Part shown: in pieces, positions 49,462 through 61,477 of the stretch
Layout: the number at the start of each line of letters is the position of its first letter
Numbering within the stretch: the first letter of the stretch is position 1
Origin: Turritopsis dohrnii
Lineage: Eukaryota; Cnidaria; Hydrozoa; Anthoathecata; Oceaniidae
Length of the DNA stretch: 64,000 nt
NCBI GenBank assembly: GCA_027922465.2
Contig: BQMF02000017.1
Coordinates: 682,001 to 746,000 of the forward strand
Direction of reading: 5' to 3'
Made by a program: the position numbers and the translations under genes
Notes under the pieces: model-generated
What the model saw: only the letters and a program-made list of their open reading frames with translations
Databases searched by the model: none
What the model was told of the DNA's origin: nothing

Positions 49462-51036
49462 CCACATGGTTCTCATGTGATACTGTTGGTGAAATTAACC
49501 TTTTTATTAGCAATTGCTTCGCGGACTTTCCGAAAAGCATTTTCCCTCTTCCATTTTGAATTACCGTGAATCTAAAATGATATTGCAAGTTCAAATGTTG
49601 AACTGGCTGCCGTGACGCACTTCTCCCAAAATTGCATCTCCTAAAATAATTTCGTCAATATTATGTCAGTTATTCCCATTCTTGATATAATCGAAAATGG
49701 TATTCCATTAAAAGGTAAACGATCATCTTCCCAAAAAATTTTGTGTTTTTTGAGATATAAATCTAAAGCGATGTTAAATATCATATTAAAAAACATTTGG
49801 TGTGTAACATCAACACATGATGCCAACCACTACCTGTTTTTCCAAAGTTACTTTCAGTCGCATAAGTTGCAAAATGCAACGTATGTTCGAATAATCTTCA
49901 GTGCCTCTGGAATACTTTCTATGATGTAAACATTTTCTTTTTTATCTGAAAAACTTCATAATTTTATGCATAGTAAACGTCGTTCAAAACACTTACTAGA
50001 TTGATAAATTAGCCAATTGTGAGTGGCCTACCGGAATTCGTTTTTATTATTCATGTCTGCATCCATCATGTTCATATTATAATTTGGTTTAAGGACATCG
50101 CTCACGTGTGTTTATATTTTTTCCCGCGTTTGGAACTTTAACACATGGTTTGAACTCTTCTTGTGCATGTTTTTGTTTAGAATGCAAATTTAAAGTAGAT
50201 CCCGTCAGAAAGATCGGGCGCATTTTCTGATTGGGCGCAGTTCCTTACTAGGCGCATTTTCTGACCAGGTTTTGATGTATGTTTTTTTTCCGCATTTTGG
50301 AACCGCTTTCTATAATCTCTGCGGAGAAGCGCAAAACGTTTTTACTTCGTTTTTCTGAGAAAACCTCGTGCGAAAGTAGAAAAGTGTGAAGAAAAATGTT
50401 ACTAGGTTGGGCTACTTACAGTAATTTTCAGAATGTAGGTTTTTGAGAAGATGAACAAAAATAAGACCACATAAAAATGCATCCACTTTCGCTTATTGCA
50501 TGAGTTGAAATAGGCAATAATGATTGTGATGGTAAATGCAGCATGGTCTTGATATGGTAGATAACAGGGACCGTGGAATTTTGTTTGAGGGGCTGACTCA
50601 TTAGTATTTAGTATGTTGCCTCCGCGGTCCCTGGATAAGGGATGTCTTCATCCGAGCTGGCATTTCTTGCAGAGGAAACATGTGAGGAGGCTTTGTGCAA
50701 TACAGAGATGTGAGCAGTAGTGCCAGTAATAACATGGACAAGTCCTTTATAACATGGACAATGAACATGGGCAAGACTTTATATATTTGTTTTATATCAC
50801 ATCACTGTTCCAGGAAAAAAGTTAAGTTTCTTAAGAATTTGCGTGTATAATTTACATATTTTCATAATTTTCTTATAGCCATTCAAATACCAGGTGTGTA
50901 AAAATGGGCGCTCAAACAAAGTAAACAAAAGATTGGCTGCTGACACACTTTTTTCTCAACCTTACGACCCAACCCAACAATAATTCATTAATCTTTAATC
51001 AATGGGAATAAAACAAAAAGACAACTAATTTTAGAT
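49462..51036. other. Intergenic, nothing recognised
   Basis: Short frames on both strands (for example 49663-49929) show no domain. Repeated GGGCGCA.TTTCTGA phrases occur near 50215-50265. Confidence 0.4.
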
Positions 51037-51266
51037 TTAAAGGACTGGTCTACTCAAAAACAAGTTTCTTTTAAAAAATTCACGATGTTTTATTTCGTTG
51101 GTTATTATTTTTTTTGTTTAAAAAATTACTTTATGACATATCTTCGAACTTTTATTTTTCTTCTTTTATTACCACACCTTATGCATGTCATATATGGCAA
51201 TGTGTTTAAAAATGAAAGATGAATGAAAAGCAGAAGTGAAAAAATATAGTAAAAAGACATGATTTC

Positions 51267-51996
51267 ATTAATGTAAATGTGGTACCATGTGCAGCAATTA
51301 ATTGTAGCAACAGCTCTAGTAAAAAAAACAGAAGAAAAAATAAGTTTTTTTGAACTGCCCAAGGACAAAATTCTCAAGAAAACATGAATAGCAAAGTTGA
51401 AAAGAGCAAATTTACCAAAAGAGGAAAATGTATTTGTTTGTCATTTACATTTTGAAGAAGATTGTTTTCAAAGAGATTTAAAAGTAAGATGCTTTATTCT
51501 TTTGTCTTTATCAAATTTCCATCAGATTATTATTTCTTTCACTGCCACAAGAATATCCTTTTTAGAACGAATTACTCGGGCTACCTTCGAGAAGAATTCT
51601 AAATGATGATGCTGTTCCTACTATTTTTTCGTTTCATAAACCAACACCAAAATGAAAAAGAATCGATAAACGACAAGAAATCTTATCTAAACGACAGGTT
51701 TGACTATAATTCCTCTCAGATTTTGATGAACAACAAAATTGGTTGATTTCAATAATGTACAAGCTGGTACTTTGTTGTATCTTATCAATGATGCATTGGA
51801 AAACGTTGAGCAAATGGAAGAGCTAGATAGAGAGAATCTCTATCCAACTCCAAAGAATGTCAATACAGCCACAGCCGCACACTGTAGTAGATGCATCAAC
51901 CCAAACAATCCTTACCATGATGCTTTCATACTTAGAAAAATCCAGCCAGAGACCGTTGATACAAATGACTATGAATCATCAACTGAAATTGAGTAG
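51267..51996 (+). pseudogene. THAP-domain transposase, N-terminal exons (inactivated)
   Basis: First exon (about 51267-51483): VPCAAINCSNSSS, FFELPKD, then LKRANLPKEENVFVCHLHFE. This is the C-x4-C ... C-x2-H zinc ligand set of THAP domains. The invariant Trp after LKKT is a TGA stop. Donor AAA/GTAAGA at 51483. Second exon 51566-51697 gives NELLGLPSRRILNDDAVPTI FSFHK, the segment that usually follows THAP domains, with another TGA inside. A further open stretch 51739-51996 ends ETVDTNDYESSTEIE. In live elements the THAP finger binds the transposon ends. Confidence 0.8.
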
Positions 51997-52186
51997 TGTT
52001 TGAATTATCGTTTTAAAGTTGCTTCGCTAAAATCCTGAGCAAGCAAGGGAAAAATAGCGCGGCAGGCGAAAAAATTTTGACTTTAACGAAGTGTTCTACC
52101 GATTTGGCGAAGGTATTTTCAACAAATAGCGAATTATATTTTATACATAATTGTGATGCTTTTTAGCGTTTCCTTGAATTCAGATA

Positions 52187-54037
52187 AGTAGTAGTAGTAG
52201 TAGTAGTATTTATTTCTCCAGTAAGTAATAAAAACTATTTACATTGTGCGTATTACAAAATAATATAGTTTATTACATAAAGGAAGGAAGACCTCTTAGT
52301 AGCAAGCTATTCAAGAAAAGGCCACCGTAAATTTGAACTAAGATGACTTAAAGAAAGAATTTTAGACTACTAATTAAACAAGTAAAAACAAAAAACATCA
52401 TTATATAAAACGAGAAAAAAAAAAAAAAAATAAAATAAAATAAAATAAAATAAAATAAAATAAGTAAATAAGTAAATAAATAAATAAAAAGAAACTAAAA
52501 AAGAAAAGAGGAGAGGGTATCCTTGTTTGTATTGTGGTAGGCAGCTTTAATACTCAGATGCTAGTAAAGAGTGGTATGTCATTTTGAGTTTATGTTTCGA
52601 AAAATCAGACAGCTGAGAAACAGGAAATAGTGTTTGTAACTCATTCCATTGAACAATAGATTTATATGTAATAGAGTTTGTTCCATACATAACAGTTCTG
52701 AAGGATGGTCTAGTTAAAAGATGATTTAGTTTTCCCCTGGTTTGATGACAGTGTTGATAAAAACTGAGAGAGTAGATGTTGCAGACTCTGATAGGACATT
52801 TGTTATTCAAGATGTCATGGACTAGAGTGACATTACGAAGCTTAATAAGATCAGGAACTTTAAGTAAGTTTAAATTGGAAAAAATTTCACTGGAAGAAGC
52901 ATTAAAGTCAGAAAAGGTAATTAATCTTAGACATCTTTTCTGTAAGACAAACATTCGTTCCACATTATGATTAAAAATTTGACCCCAAATCTGACAGGAG
53001 TAATTCAAATGAGAGAAAAATAAAGCATAGTATATTTGAATTAAAGTTGAGAGAGGCAGGAAGTGACGCAGTTTAGAAATCACTCCATTTGCACTACTGA
53101 GTTTTGAGCATAAATTAGTGGTATTGATATTCCAGTTTAGAAAATGATCCAGAGTTATACCAAGGTACTTAACAGAATCACTGAGTTTAAGAGGTTGATT
53201 GTCGATATAAAAATTCAAATCGTGGTAGATTCTTTTGTGAGGGTTCCTGAAGAGCAGAATTTTAGTTTTCGCAACATTTAAAGAGATTTTATTAGCACAG
53301 AGCCAAGTAAAAAGACTATCAAGATCAGAATTTATGTTTCTCTCAATGTTTATGAGTGAAAAATCAGAATAAACAATACTAGTGTCGTCAGCAAAAAGAG
53401 AGGTCAAACTGAAGTTTATAGCATTACAGAGATCGTTGATATAGATTAAAAATAAAAGTGGTCCTAGAACTGAACCCTGAGGGACCCCAGCTAAAATTCT
53501 CTGGATGGTTGATTTAGCTCCAGAATATGAAACATATTGGACTCTGTTAGAAAGATAAGATTTGAACCAGTTGTTTGCAATTCCTCTAATTCCATATAGC
53601 TCTAGTTTTTTGAGCAAAATATTGTGGTCTACTGTGTCAAACGCTTTTTGCAGGTCAATGAAAACCCCACATGAGAATTTGCCTTCATCTAGATATCTTC
53701 GAATCTCCTCAGTAAGTGATATAAGAGCAAGTTTAGTAGAGTGTTTTTTCCTAAAACCAAATTGTCTTTCTGATAGAATGTTATGAAGTTGAAGAAAAGA
53801 AATTAAACGAGAGTAAACCAGTTTTTCAAAAATTTTGTCTATATTTGAAAGAAGTGAAATTGGCCTGTAATTGTTAACATCTTGATTAGATCCTTTGTTT
53901 TTGAAGACAGGGATAACTCTGACTGTTTTAAGGGCTTCTGGAAAGATACCTGTTTCAAAAGTTAAATTCAAAATTATTTGAAGAATATCAGCAAGCTTAT
54001 CAGGAACATGATCAAAAATTTGTCTAGGTATACTAGA
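52187..54037 (-). mobile_element. 5'-truncated LINE (CR1/L2-like), nested in the THAP transposon
   Basis: Minus-strand element cut at its 5' side at about 54037, with RT frame to 52547, a 3' UTR holding a long A/AAATA tract (about 52413-52490), and a terminal (CTA)n tail at about 52187-52206. The endonuclease and ORF1 are missing. A distinct family from the LINE at 45 kb: similar motifs but different sequence and 3' tail. I could not fix a target duplication. Confidence 0.8.
52547..54037 (-). pseudogene. Reverse transcriptase fragment of truncated LINE
   Basis: Open from the truncation point to TAA at 52547, without an internal stop; the first ATG is at 53971. Contains NNYRPISLLSNIDKIFEKLV, RQFGFRKKHSTKLAL, GVFIDLQKAFDTVDHNILLK, GVPQGSVLGPLLFLIYINDL, LFADDTSIV and the C-terminal LQKRCLRLITF region. 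The RT core is complete but there is no endonuclease, so it is dead on arrival. The intact frame suggests it inserted recently into an already old THAP element. Confidence 0.9.
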
Positions 54038-55040
54038 CTACTTTTGATAACTACTTTTGTTCAGCTCAGCACCCTTAGGAAGCTCCGAACTTCCACTACC
54101 TACCTACACAGTCCTTGGAATCCAAGATAAGTGAGGACGGCACTAATGTGCTATCCATTACCGAAATTTTGCTGACTTAAGCTATAATGTAGATCAGCAT
54201 TGCCTTTTTGAGGCCTACCACAATTTATTAACTTACATGTCGAAATGCTCAAAACGATTTATGTTCAATTCCAAGTTTTGAATGGAATTTTTTAAGGCCT
54301 GCAGCAACAGCCTCTGCTGGTTCTTTGAGTGACATAAGGGGAAGTGTGTTGTAATGAAATGAAAACGACATTTGGCATAATAGACAAGGAAGTAAAAATA
54401 TGCTGAATACACGTTAGTGATTTTTCATTTAATCCAATTTACTCAGAATGCTTAATTACAAGACTCCAGTTTTTGTAAACAAGCAACTTTTATAATCATG
54501 TTAACACAAAAGGGACAGGTAAACGTGTTTGATCTCCCCATTCATTTGGTGCATGAATGTAATTGATTTCATCATCTTTTTTTTAAATAGATTTTTTCTT
54601 TCCAGCTTTCATTTTATAAACTTTTCTTAAACTGTCATTTTTAAAGATATTTGATAGACATTTTTATATGTGGAGTGCCATAAAAATTGCACCGTAAGAC
54701 TCACGTAAAAGACTTTTAAATAAAACTAACCGTCAGGTGAACTTTTCATCAAAAACAATACGTTCGTTCGACTCAAAACATGGCCTTCCTTCACGTGGAA
54801 AATGAATAAAAGATGAAATTAATATAATCTCCACGATGTAGTTCCTTTTCCTCCACTATGATGTAGACGAAAAGTTTCTTTTTTTGCGAATGAATGAAAG
54901 TAGACATATTATCATGAAAAAAAGTCAATTTGAAATTATGTATTATTTTTGCTTCGCAATTTTACCGGACCTCAACACTTTTGTGTTGAGATTTCTTATT
55001 TTAAATCGCAAGATTTAGAATTCACTTCACAAAATTTGAA

Positions 55041-55620
55041 GTGCGAAGCCTTAATTCAAACCCTGGTGATGTACAATCACTAGATGATCCGGATTCCTCA
55101 TACGTTGTCGGTGAATTAAACAATGAAAGCGATGAGGAACCTGAATTAACAAAAGAAGAGGAGTGTACACAACCAAAAGGAAGCGTGTTTATTGTTCATG
55201 TTTATGTCTACTCCTTCAACACTGTCTTAGTTGTGCCTCTCCGGCTGTAATTAAAAATGTTGTTATTAAAGGTTCTGCAGTTTGTGTTCGTTTATTGTGT
55301 GTCAATGGGCATGAGCATATCTGGCGTTCTCAGCCTATGCAAAATCAACATTATACAGGGAACTTAAGACTAATTGCTGCTGTCCTCTTTAGTTCAAATA
55401 CTTATTGGAAACTCAGTAAAGTATTTTGAAATCCTAGACATTCCATGGGTATCAAAAGCTTGGTATTACAAGATCAATAAAACCTGCATGATTGGAATTA
55501 CCAACGAGGCTTTGCTCATGGAACAAAGTGCAATGATTTCCAATTCGCTAAGCTTTTGTTAAGTGGTCATGGCAGGTGTGACAGCCCAGGCCATAAAGCC
55601 AAATATTTAACGTACTCTTT
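55041..55620 (+). pseudogene. THAP transposon, central transposase-like region (frameshifted)
   Basis: Reads SSYVVGELNNESDEEPELTK, then after a frameshift HCLSCASPAVIKNVVIKGSA and CVNGHEHIWRSQPM, GNLRLIAAVLFSSNTYWKLS, ILDIPWVSKAWYYKI. After another shift it reads LSGHGRCDSPGHKAKYLTYS at about 55559-55618. I associate this series (C-x2-C, NGHEH.W.SQP, G.GRCDSPG with a probable catalytic Asp) with the THAP-transposase-like proteins of invertebrates. A MITE breaks it right after that last motif, and I find no continuation behind it. Confidence 0.7.
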
Positions 55621-56111
55621 CAGGGTTCGTACAGTCATGGAAAGTCAGGGGGAAAACTGGGTTTTTGGCAACAGTCAGGGAAAATCAGGGAAGATCAGGG
55701 AAAGTCATGGAACTTTTTCAAATCTGGAAAAAACTAGGTTTTGTAGGAAAAGTCATGGAAAAATTAGATGATTACAAATGATCATTGATATTACATTACT
55801 TGAATATGAATTATCGCTATATTATTTTACTTCACGTTCTAGGGTTAACCAGATTCACGTGTTATTGATAATTTTTATCTTTGTCCATTAAACTGATCCA
55901 AATTTCTTCTTTTGGTTATTAGATATCAAAATGTTTCTATGCTTTTCTTGGTCTTTTCATATGACTTGGTCATGGAAAAAATATAGGAAAACCAGGGAAA
56001 GTCAGGGAAAAAGGTATATACTTTTTTTATACTTTGGTCAGGGAAAAATCATCAAAGTTCAATAAAAGTCAGGGATTTGTTTTTATTAGATGCTGTACGA
56101 ACCCTGTCTTT
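55616..56111. mobile_element. 486-bp CAGGG-type MITE nested in the THAP transposase
   Basis: CAGGGTTCGTACAG at 55621 and its complement CTGTACGAACCCTG ending 56106 are perfect 14-bp inverted ends. The flanks carry TCTTT at 55616-55620 and 56107-56111. The interior has many AGTCAGGGAAA / AGTCATGGAAA repeats. The 5-bp duplication matches the behaviour of the MITE at 17581. Confidence 0.85.
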
Positions 56112-56428
56112 GTTCGATCAGGATTTAAAGAAAATCATTGCAATTTCACTGACACAAGTGAGACGAGTTTCATGCAAAGCTGTTAATACATTATGAAGGA
56201 CAACCTTTTCAAGACACAGTTTTGAAAATTAGAACATATTCGCCATATATGACGTCAGAGAAAAGGTTGCTTCAATAAGTTTTGAATAAAGCTTAACTTT
56301 GGGCATTGATTAAAGAAAAGAAAGACTTTTGAAAAGAAAAAATAGTATGTATTATACTAATTTGATAGTAAGGAATTGAAATCTGATGTCAGTTCAAAAC
56401 AAAAATTTTGAGTAGACCAGTCCTTTAA

Positions 56429-57161
56429 AACATTTTATTTCCATTTGCATTTACACATTTTCTTCTTTGTGTTGCTCTTATTCACTTTACAACAAGTATC
56501 ATGGTTTTGACAAGCATGAAAGTTTTTTGCAAAAGTAAAGTTTAAATTTAGTTTTTCGAACCTTTGGGAATTTATTTATAACTATTAAGAGACTTTTCAT
56601 GATGCTGAATTAATTAAAATGATAAAGAAATTTTAAAGAATGTATCACACTTTTTCAGTAAAGATTTGACACCCCATTTTTTGTTAAAAACCAATGATTT
56701 TTGAAAATTTGTTTGGTTATTGCCATGATAAGGATCAGTTCAGGCCAGGTTTGAGTTAGGCATCTGTTGTTGACCATGTTAATTGAAGCATTGTTGACCA
56801 TTGCAGGTAGAGTACATTCCCTTTTCCCTTTATTTGCACAATAACTGTATTTTGGTTTTCTCTTTCTGTTTGAGCACATACAGTAAATCTCTGTTGTAAG
56901 ATCAGACACAGGTAAAAATGTTGAAAAAGAAATTGACTCAGTTTTCTTATTCTAGCTGTGTTTTTTCTGGTCATTAAAAAATAACTTATCTCTATACAGG
57001 TAGTTATAAATTCAAGACACAGGAAAATATTTTGTTGAATTGAAGAAACAGCATAATGGCAAATGTTGTGTCAACTGTCAATTGAGATAAACAGTTGCTT
57101 TTTTATGTATTTTTTTATGTTCTTATAGATAAAATGATTACTGCTATTTCTCATATCAAAA
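56429..57161. other. Interval before the small F-box gene
   Basis: No exon recognised. A splice-acceptor-like TTCTTATAG near 57128 just before the F-box start suggests an upstream 5' UTR exon. Confidence 0.35.
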
Positions 57162-59184
57162 ATGAATGTTAAAGACATACCAATAGAATTGTGGCTGTAC
57201 AATATTTTGCCATGTATGGAGGTATCAGAATTATGTTTACTTCGAAGAGTTGCAAAAGCCTTTAACAGCATTGTTATATCTTTTCTTGGGAAAATGAGAT
57301 CCTTAGATATTAGATCGTATAAAAACATTTTGAATGAATCTGGATTTGAAATCATTATCACTCATTTAAGACAGTTAAAAGAAATTTACGTGACGAACTG
57401 CTGGAAATGTGCTACCCCTGATAATATGAAAGCCTTGTTTAGAAATTGCCCAAAATTGCAAGTTATTGTTGCAAATCGATGTGGATATTTTGACAATGAC
57501 ATGATATTCCAATTATGTTCATCTTGCAAGGATGTGGTACATTTGGATTTAAGTCAATGTTATAAGGTTTGTTAATTTCTATGTAAGCATAAAGCAAACA
57601 GATAGCCTTTACCTATCTTATTCTGAATTGCACTACTTTAGATGTGCTTGTACTTGAGTTTCTAACTGAGGTTTTTTTTATGTTTTTTTCATAGATAACT
57701 CATGTGGGTGTTGAAGAAATTGCTGCCAAACTTCATAATTTAGAAGAATTGCATTTAGGTTCTAATTATGGTGTAACTGATGAATCCATAATTTCTATTT
57801 CAGAAAAATGCAAAAAACTTTCAGTATTGAATATTGGAGGTTGCCTTTTAACTAACAGGGCTTTAGTTAGATTTACAGAAGACAATGACACCATTTTGAA
57901 AGAAATCCGTGTTACAAAATGTCCCAATGTAAGTAAAGATTTGGAAATGATTTTTTTGCCATGTTTAAAATGAGCAATTTGAAGCCTTATACCGAAACTA
58001 ACAACCAATGAAGATGAATAATTATAATGTTGTGTTATGTTTACTAAGAATGCATTAACTGCTGTTCACTCCTGTAATGTTTGTCCAGTTCTATAACGTG
58101 CAATTATATTCACCTCAGTGAACCACAATGCCTTTACCAAATAAATTCTGAAAAGCCTGTTGAATATGAAAACTGAAAAACAGCACATTATTATGTTAAG
58201 CTGGATGACTTTTACAATCAAACATAGAATATCTAAATGATGTGGGATTCCCATTCCATTATTCCCCTATTTCCGAAATACTGTGTTGATCATTTTAGAC
58301 TATTGCAATAACTAGAAACATAAAAGTATTGTTTATTTTAAAACCAAATTTGTAACAACCATTCATTTGCATTTCTGGTCAAATATAATTTTTGCCCACT
58401 TTACCTTTTGTTAAAATTAATTTCGGTGAAAATGTAAAAACATCTGTCAATAAAGTGCATAACGTTCTTGATATTGTATGTAGAACTGAAGAGGAAGCTA
58501 GGAGGTTCCAGACCAATAACTTTTTGTTGAAAAAAACACTTAGTAAATTAAAGACAATGATAAATCTCTACATGTTCTTCTTTGTTTTGAGTTCTGGAAG
58601 TGTATATCTTCCAAATTAGTGAATTTTCATTCAAAATCTAAGTGCATTTCTTCACTGCTGTTTTTAATACAAAGTTATATATAATGCAGACCAAGCCTTA
58701 AAAATTTAATTTTGTGTTATAAGCACTCCCCAGCAGATGATTTTATGTTACTAAAATTCACCTATATTTTGACAGTTAAGACAACAACACCAAAAAAGAA
58801 CAAAAATGATCATAAAGTTTTCTTTTGCTTATGCAAGAATGCAGTAAAACAAACTAGTATTTTTGATGTCACCAAAGTGTTGTATTGAGCAATGATTCTT
58901 TTGTAATATTTTTTTGAGGTCATTGATGTTCTACATGCTTTTTATCTCAACTGTATGTGTATTACAACGCTAATATATTTATGTATCACCTTAAAAATGT
59001 TGAGAAATTGCAGTTTGTAGTGTTTCTTAGCAGGAAGAGTGTAATTTGAGAAATGTGCTGTGTTGGATGAAGTGCTGGAAGTTCATTGATGATTATTCAA
59101 AAACCTTTTCCGTTTTTTTAGATTTCTGAACAAACATTGAAAAAGCTGGTAAAGCGAGGTGTGGTAGTAAATTGTTGTTTCTGA
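57162..59184 (+). CDS. Small F-box/LRR protein
   Basis: Three exons join in phase to 233 residues: 57162-57566, 57695-57928 and 59122-59184. An F-box opens the protein (VKDIPIELWLYNILPCMEVS, LLRRVAKAFNSI, about 3-50). At least five LRRs follow (LKEIYVTNCWKCATPDNM, VVHLDLSQCYKITHVGVEEI, LEELHLGSNYGVTDESI, LSVLNIGGCLLTNRAL, ILKEIRVTKCPNISEQTL). The ATG at 57162 is the first in frame after an upstream TGA. The end is LVKRGVVVNCCF. If the last 1.2-kb intron is retained, the frame ends at 57973 instead (PCLK), a possible alternative form. AATAAA is at 59187-59192, three bases after the stop. Family role: SCF ubiquitin-ligase adaptor. I cannot name the orthologue. Confidence 0.88.
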
Positions 59185-60306
59185 ATAATAAAAGTAGAAA
59201 TTTGAAAATAAAGAAATATTTGTAAGTAGAGATTATCATGTATTTTCATATGGTTGATATGGTAACAACAGCAGATCTCATAGTAGGCTATTTGTATGTA
59301 TATAGTTACATCAGTCTGATTTACACGCTATGAAAGAGAGTTAAGCAGGTACATACCAGGTTGTTGATTAAAAAGATATATGCTCTTAGATTTCCACTTA
59401 AAAAAAAGTCAAGCAAAATTTGCAGTTAAATGAAAAAATGAAATTGAATAGTGATGCAACTTTAAATATGACTTTTATAATACAGCTATTGAATACATTA
59501 AAGTAACAATTGTATAAAATATCAATACTCTTTCCTTACCTTATGATCACCATGATGCACTAACATAGGTTTGGTGATTTCTGAAGTTCCATTTGTTCCA
59601 TTCTTCTACAACTCCAGTACACAATCTCAATCGTATTTTCGTATTAGGGTAGCTCTTGATTCTTTATCCTAATTAACAGGTCTTACTTTATAATCCTAAT
59701 CAACTTACACCATCCTCGTTTGAGAGCGCTTAGAATTACAGTTTGAGTTTATTCCCATTGACCCAGGAATAAGGTGAAAGAAAAACATCATGTCAGCCGT
59801 GTCTAACACACTTAAACAACTGGAAACTTAAACAACTGTGACTGTGCAAAATAATTAGATTACAAGCAAATAAAAGTTTGAAGAACTTATTTTTGTTAGA
59901 GAAACTGTTCTATTGATAATCTTTTGATTACCATAAAACCTACCATAGAAGTTGCAAAAGTTCTCTTTGAAAAATAAATAGAAGCCACCCTTGAATAATA
60001 GAAAGCCGCATTTATCAAAAACATTTGCAGTCTTTGCTAAACCATCCTTTGGCACGGTTTCTCCAGTAGTTCTTCTTCTAATGGAGAAACTGTTTTGTTG
60101 CATGAAATTTCATTTGATTTTCAGCTCATAAAATTCAAATTTTCTTCATTGACCTATGTCCTAGGAAAATTTTGAAATTTTAATACACTGGAAATCAGAC
60201 GAATTCATTATGCTATGCAAAGAGTGGGTGCTCACTTAGGTCTGCGGAGGCTATGTCCTTGTTTAGAGCCCCTTTATTCAATAACAATTTTTGTTTCTTG
60301 TTCAAA
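59185..60306. other. Downstream of the F-box gene, nothing recognised
   Basis: Contains the F-box gene polyadenylation signals (59187 and near 59207). Otherwise AT-rich without visible structure. Confidence 0.4.
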
Positions 60307-60507
60307 CTATTGTTTGGCCCGACTTGTTAGATGGAGATTAGATAGTGTAGTCTCTGTTTTCCTCATAAAATCCATATTTGACTTTATGAGTTCTAAAGTG
60401 ATTGTCTTTAGAGACAAATCCTTCAGATTCAATGATTTATTACCAGGTATTTTCCTAAATTCCTCTAAGACTGTATCTACATCCCAAATGTCAACGTATT
60501 TCGGTTG
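60307..60507 (-). pseudogene. Tyrosine-recombinase-like fragment (DIRS/Crypton type)
   Basis: An open minus-strand stretch of 66 codons: QPKYVDIWDVDTVLEEFRKI, PGNKSLNLKDLSLKTITLEL, ending in TAG. The pattern WDV..VL......N..L.LK.L.LK is that of the region before the first catalytic Arg in tyrosine recombinases of DIRS and Crypton elements. The expected Arg-containing block is not preserved after it. The assignment rests on motif memory alone. Confidence 0.45.
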
Positions 60508-60660
60508 TTAGGGTTTGTCCCTGTAAATTCCTTACATTCAGGATTTTTCCTTAAGGTGTTGTCACACTGGGTATCCTTCTTTGTATATGCTGATGTTGTG
60601 AGGAAATGGCTGATCTGTACCTATTCATTGTGTTATATTCATTACCCTTTTCAAATTAGT

Positions 60661-61298
60661 GGCCTAGATCCTTTAAAACTAGGAGGATTCCCTGTACGGC
60701 TGCTTCAGTCAAGTGTTACTATTTGCACTCCAGTAATTACACGATGTTTAAATCATGCAATTCTTAAATGCGAATTTCCATCTGATCTAAAGCTGGCAGA
60801 CATCATCCCTATTCATAAAAAGGCTGAAACCACTCTTAAGTCGAATTATAGGCCTGTTAGCTTATTACCTTACCGTTTCAAAGTTGTTTTAGAAAGTTAT
60901 GTTATCTCAAATAAATACCTTTTTCCAGGATAAATTTTCAGTTTTATTGTGCGGCTTCAGAAAGGGTCACAGTACTCAACATGCACTTCTAAATCTTTTG
61001 CAAAACTGGCAAAAATATCTGGATAAAGGGGAGATAGTAGGTACTTTGCTAATGGATTTGTCAAAAGCCTATGATTGTATTCCACATGACTTGCTTATTG
61101 CAAAACTTAAAGCACATGGTTTTAGTTTTAACAGCCTTAATTTTGTTTATGGTTATCTTCAGGGACGTAAACATTGAGTGAAAATTGAAAATGTCTTTAG
61201 TACTTGGCTGAAACTAGTACTTGGGGTTCCTCAAGGCTCTATATTGGGTCCCCTTCTTTTTAACATTTTTATCAACGATTTATTTGATTTGGGGTGTA
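60661..61298 (+). pseudogene. LINE reverse transcriptase fragment
   Basis: Reads LKLADIIPIHKKAETTLKSN YRPVSLLP, then after a frame change CGFRKGHSTQHALLNLLQNW, LLMDLSKAYDCIPHDLLIAK LKAHGF, a TGA, then [20 protein letters not shown]. That is RT motifs 1 to 5 with at least one frameshift and one stop. The FADD block is missing at the 3' side, where the mariner element begins. A different lineage from the two LINEs above. Confidence 0.85.
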
Positions 61299-61477
61299 TA
61301 TGATAAATATCTCAAAATTAATTGTGAATAGTGCATCATTAGGTATAAATGGGGTCCCGCAAAAAAAGAATAATTGACGTCATTTGTGATTTTGATTTTT
61401 TCATCAACTGAATCTTTAGTTAATTTCACAATAAAGTTGGTACAAAGTTAATTAAAAGTAACAATTTTGGCTCTTCA

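Larger units (their letters stand above)
51037..56428 (+). mobile_element. TTAA-flanked THAP transposon relic (Kolobok-like) with two nested insertions
   Basis: A perfect 19-bp inverted repeat AGGACTGGTCTACTCAAAA (51041-51059; complement 56406-56424) is bounded by TTAA at 51037-51040 and 56425-56428. Between the ends lie a THAP zinc-finger exon, a second exon, and further on a transposase-like region on the same strand. A 5'-truncated LINE (52187-54037) and a MITE (55616-56111) interrupt it; without them the element is about 3 kb. TTAA targets and THAP-bearing transposases are features described for the Kolobok superfamily. The sequence is decayed by stops and frameshifts. Confidence 0.8.
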
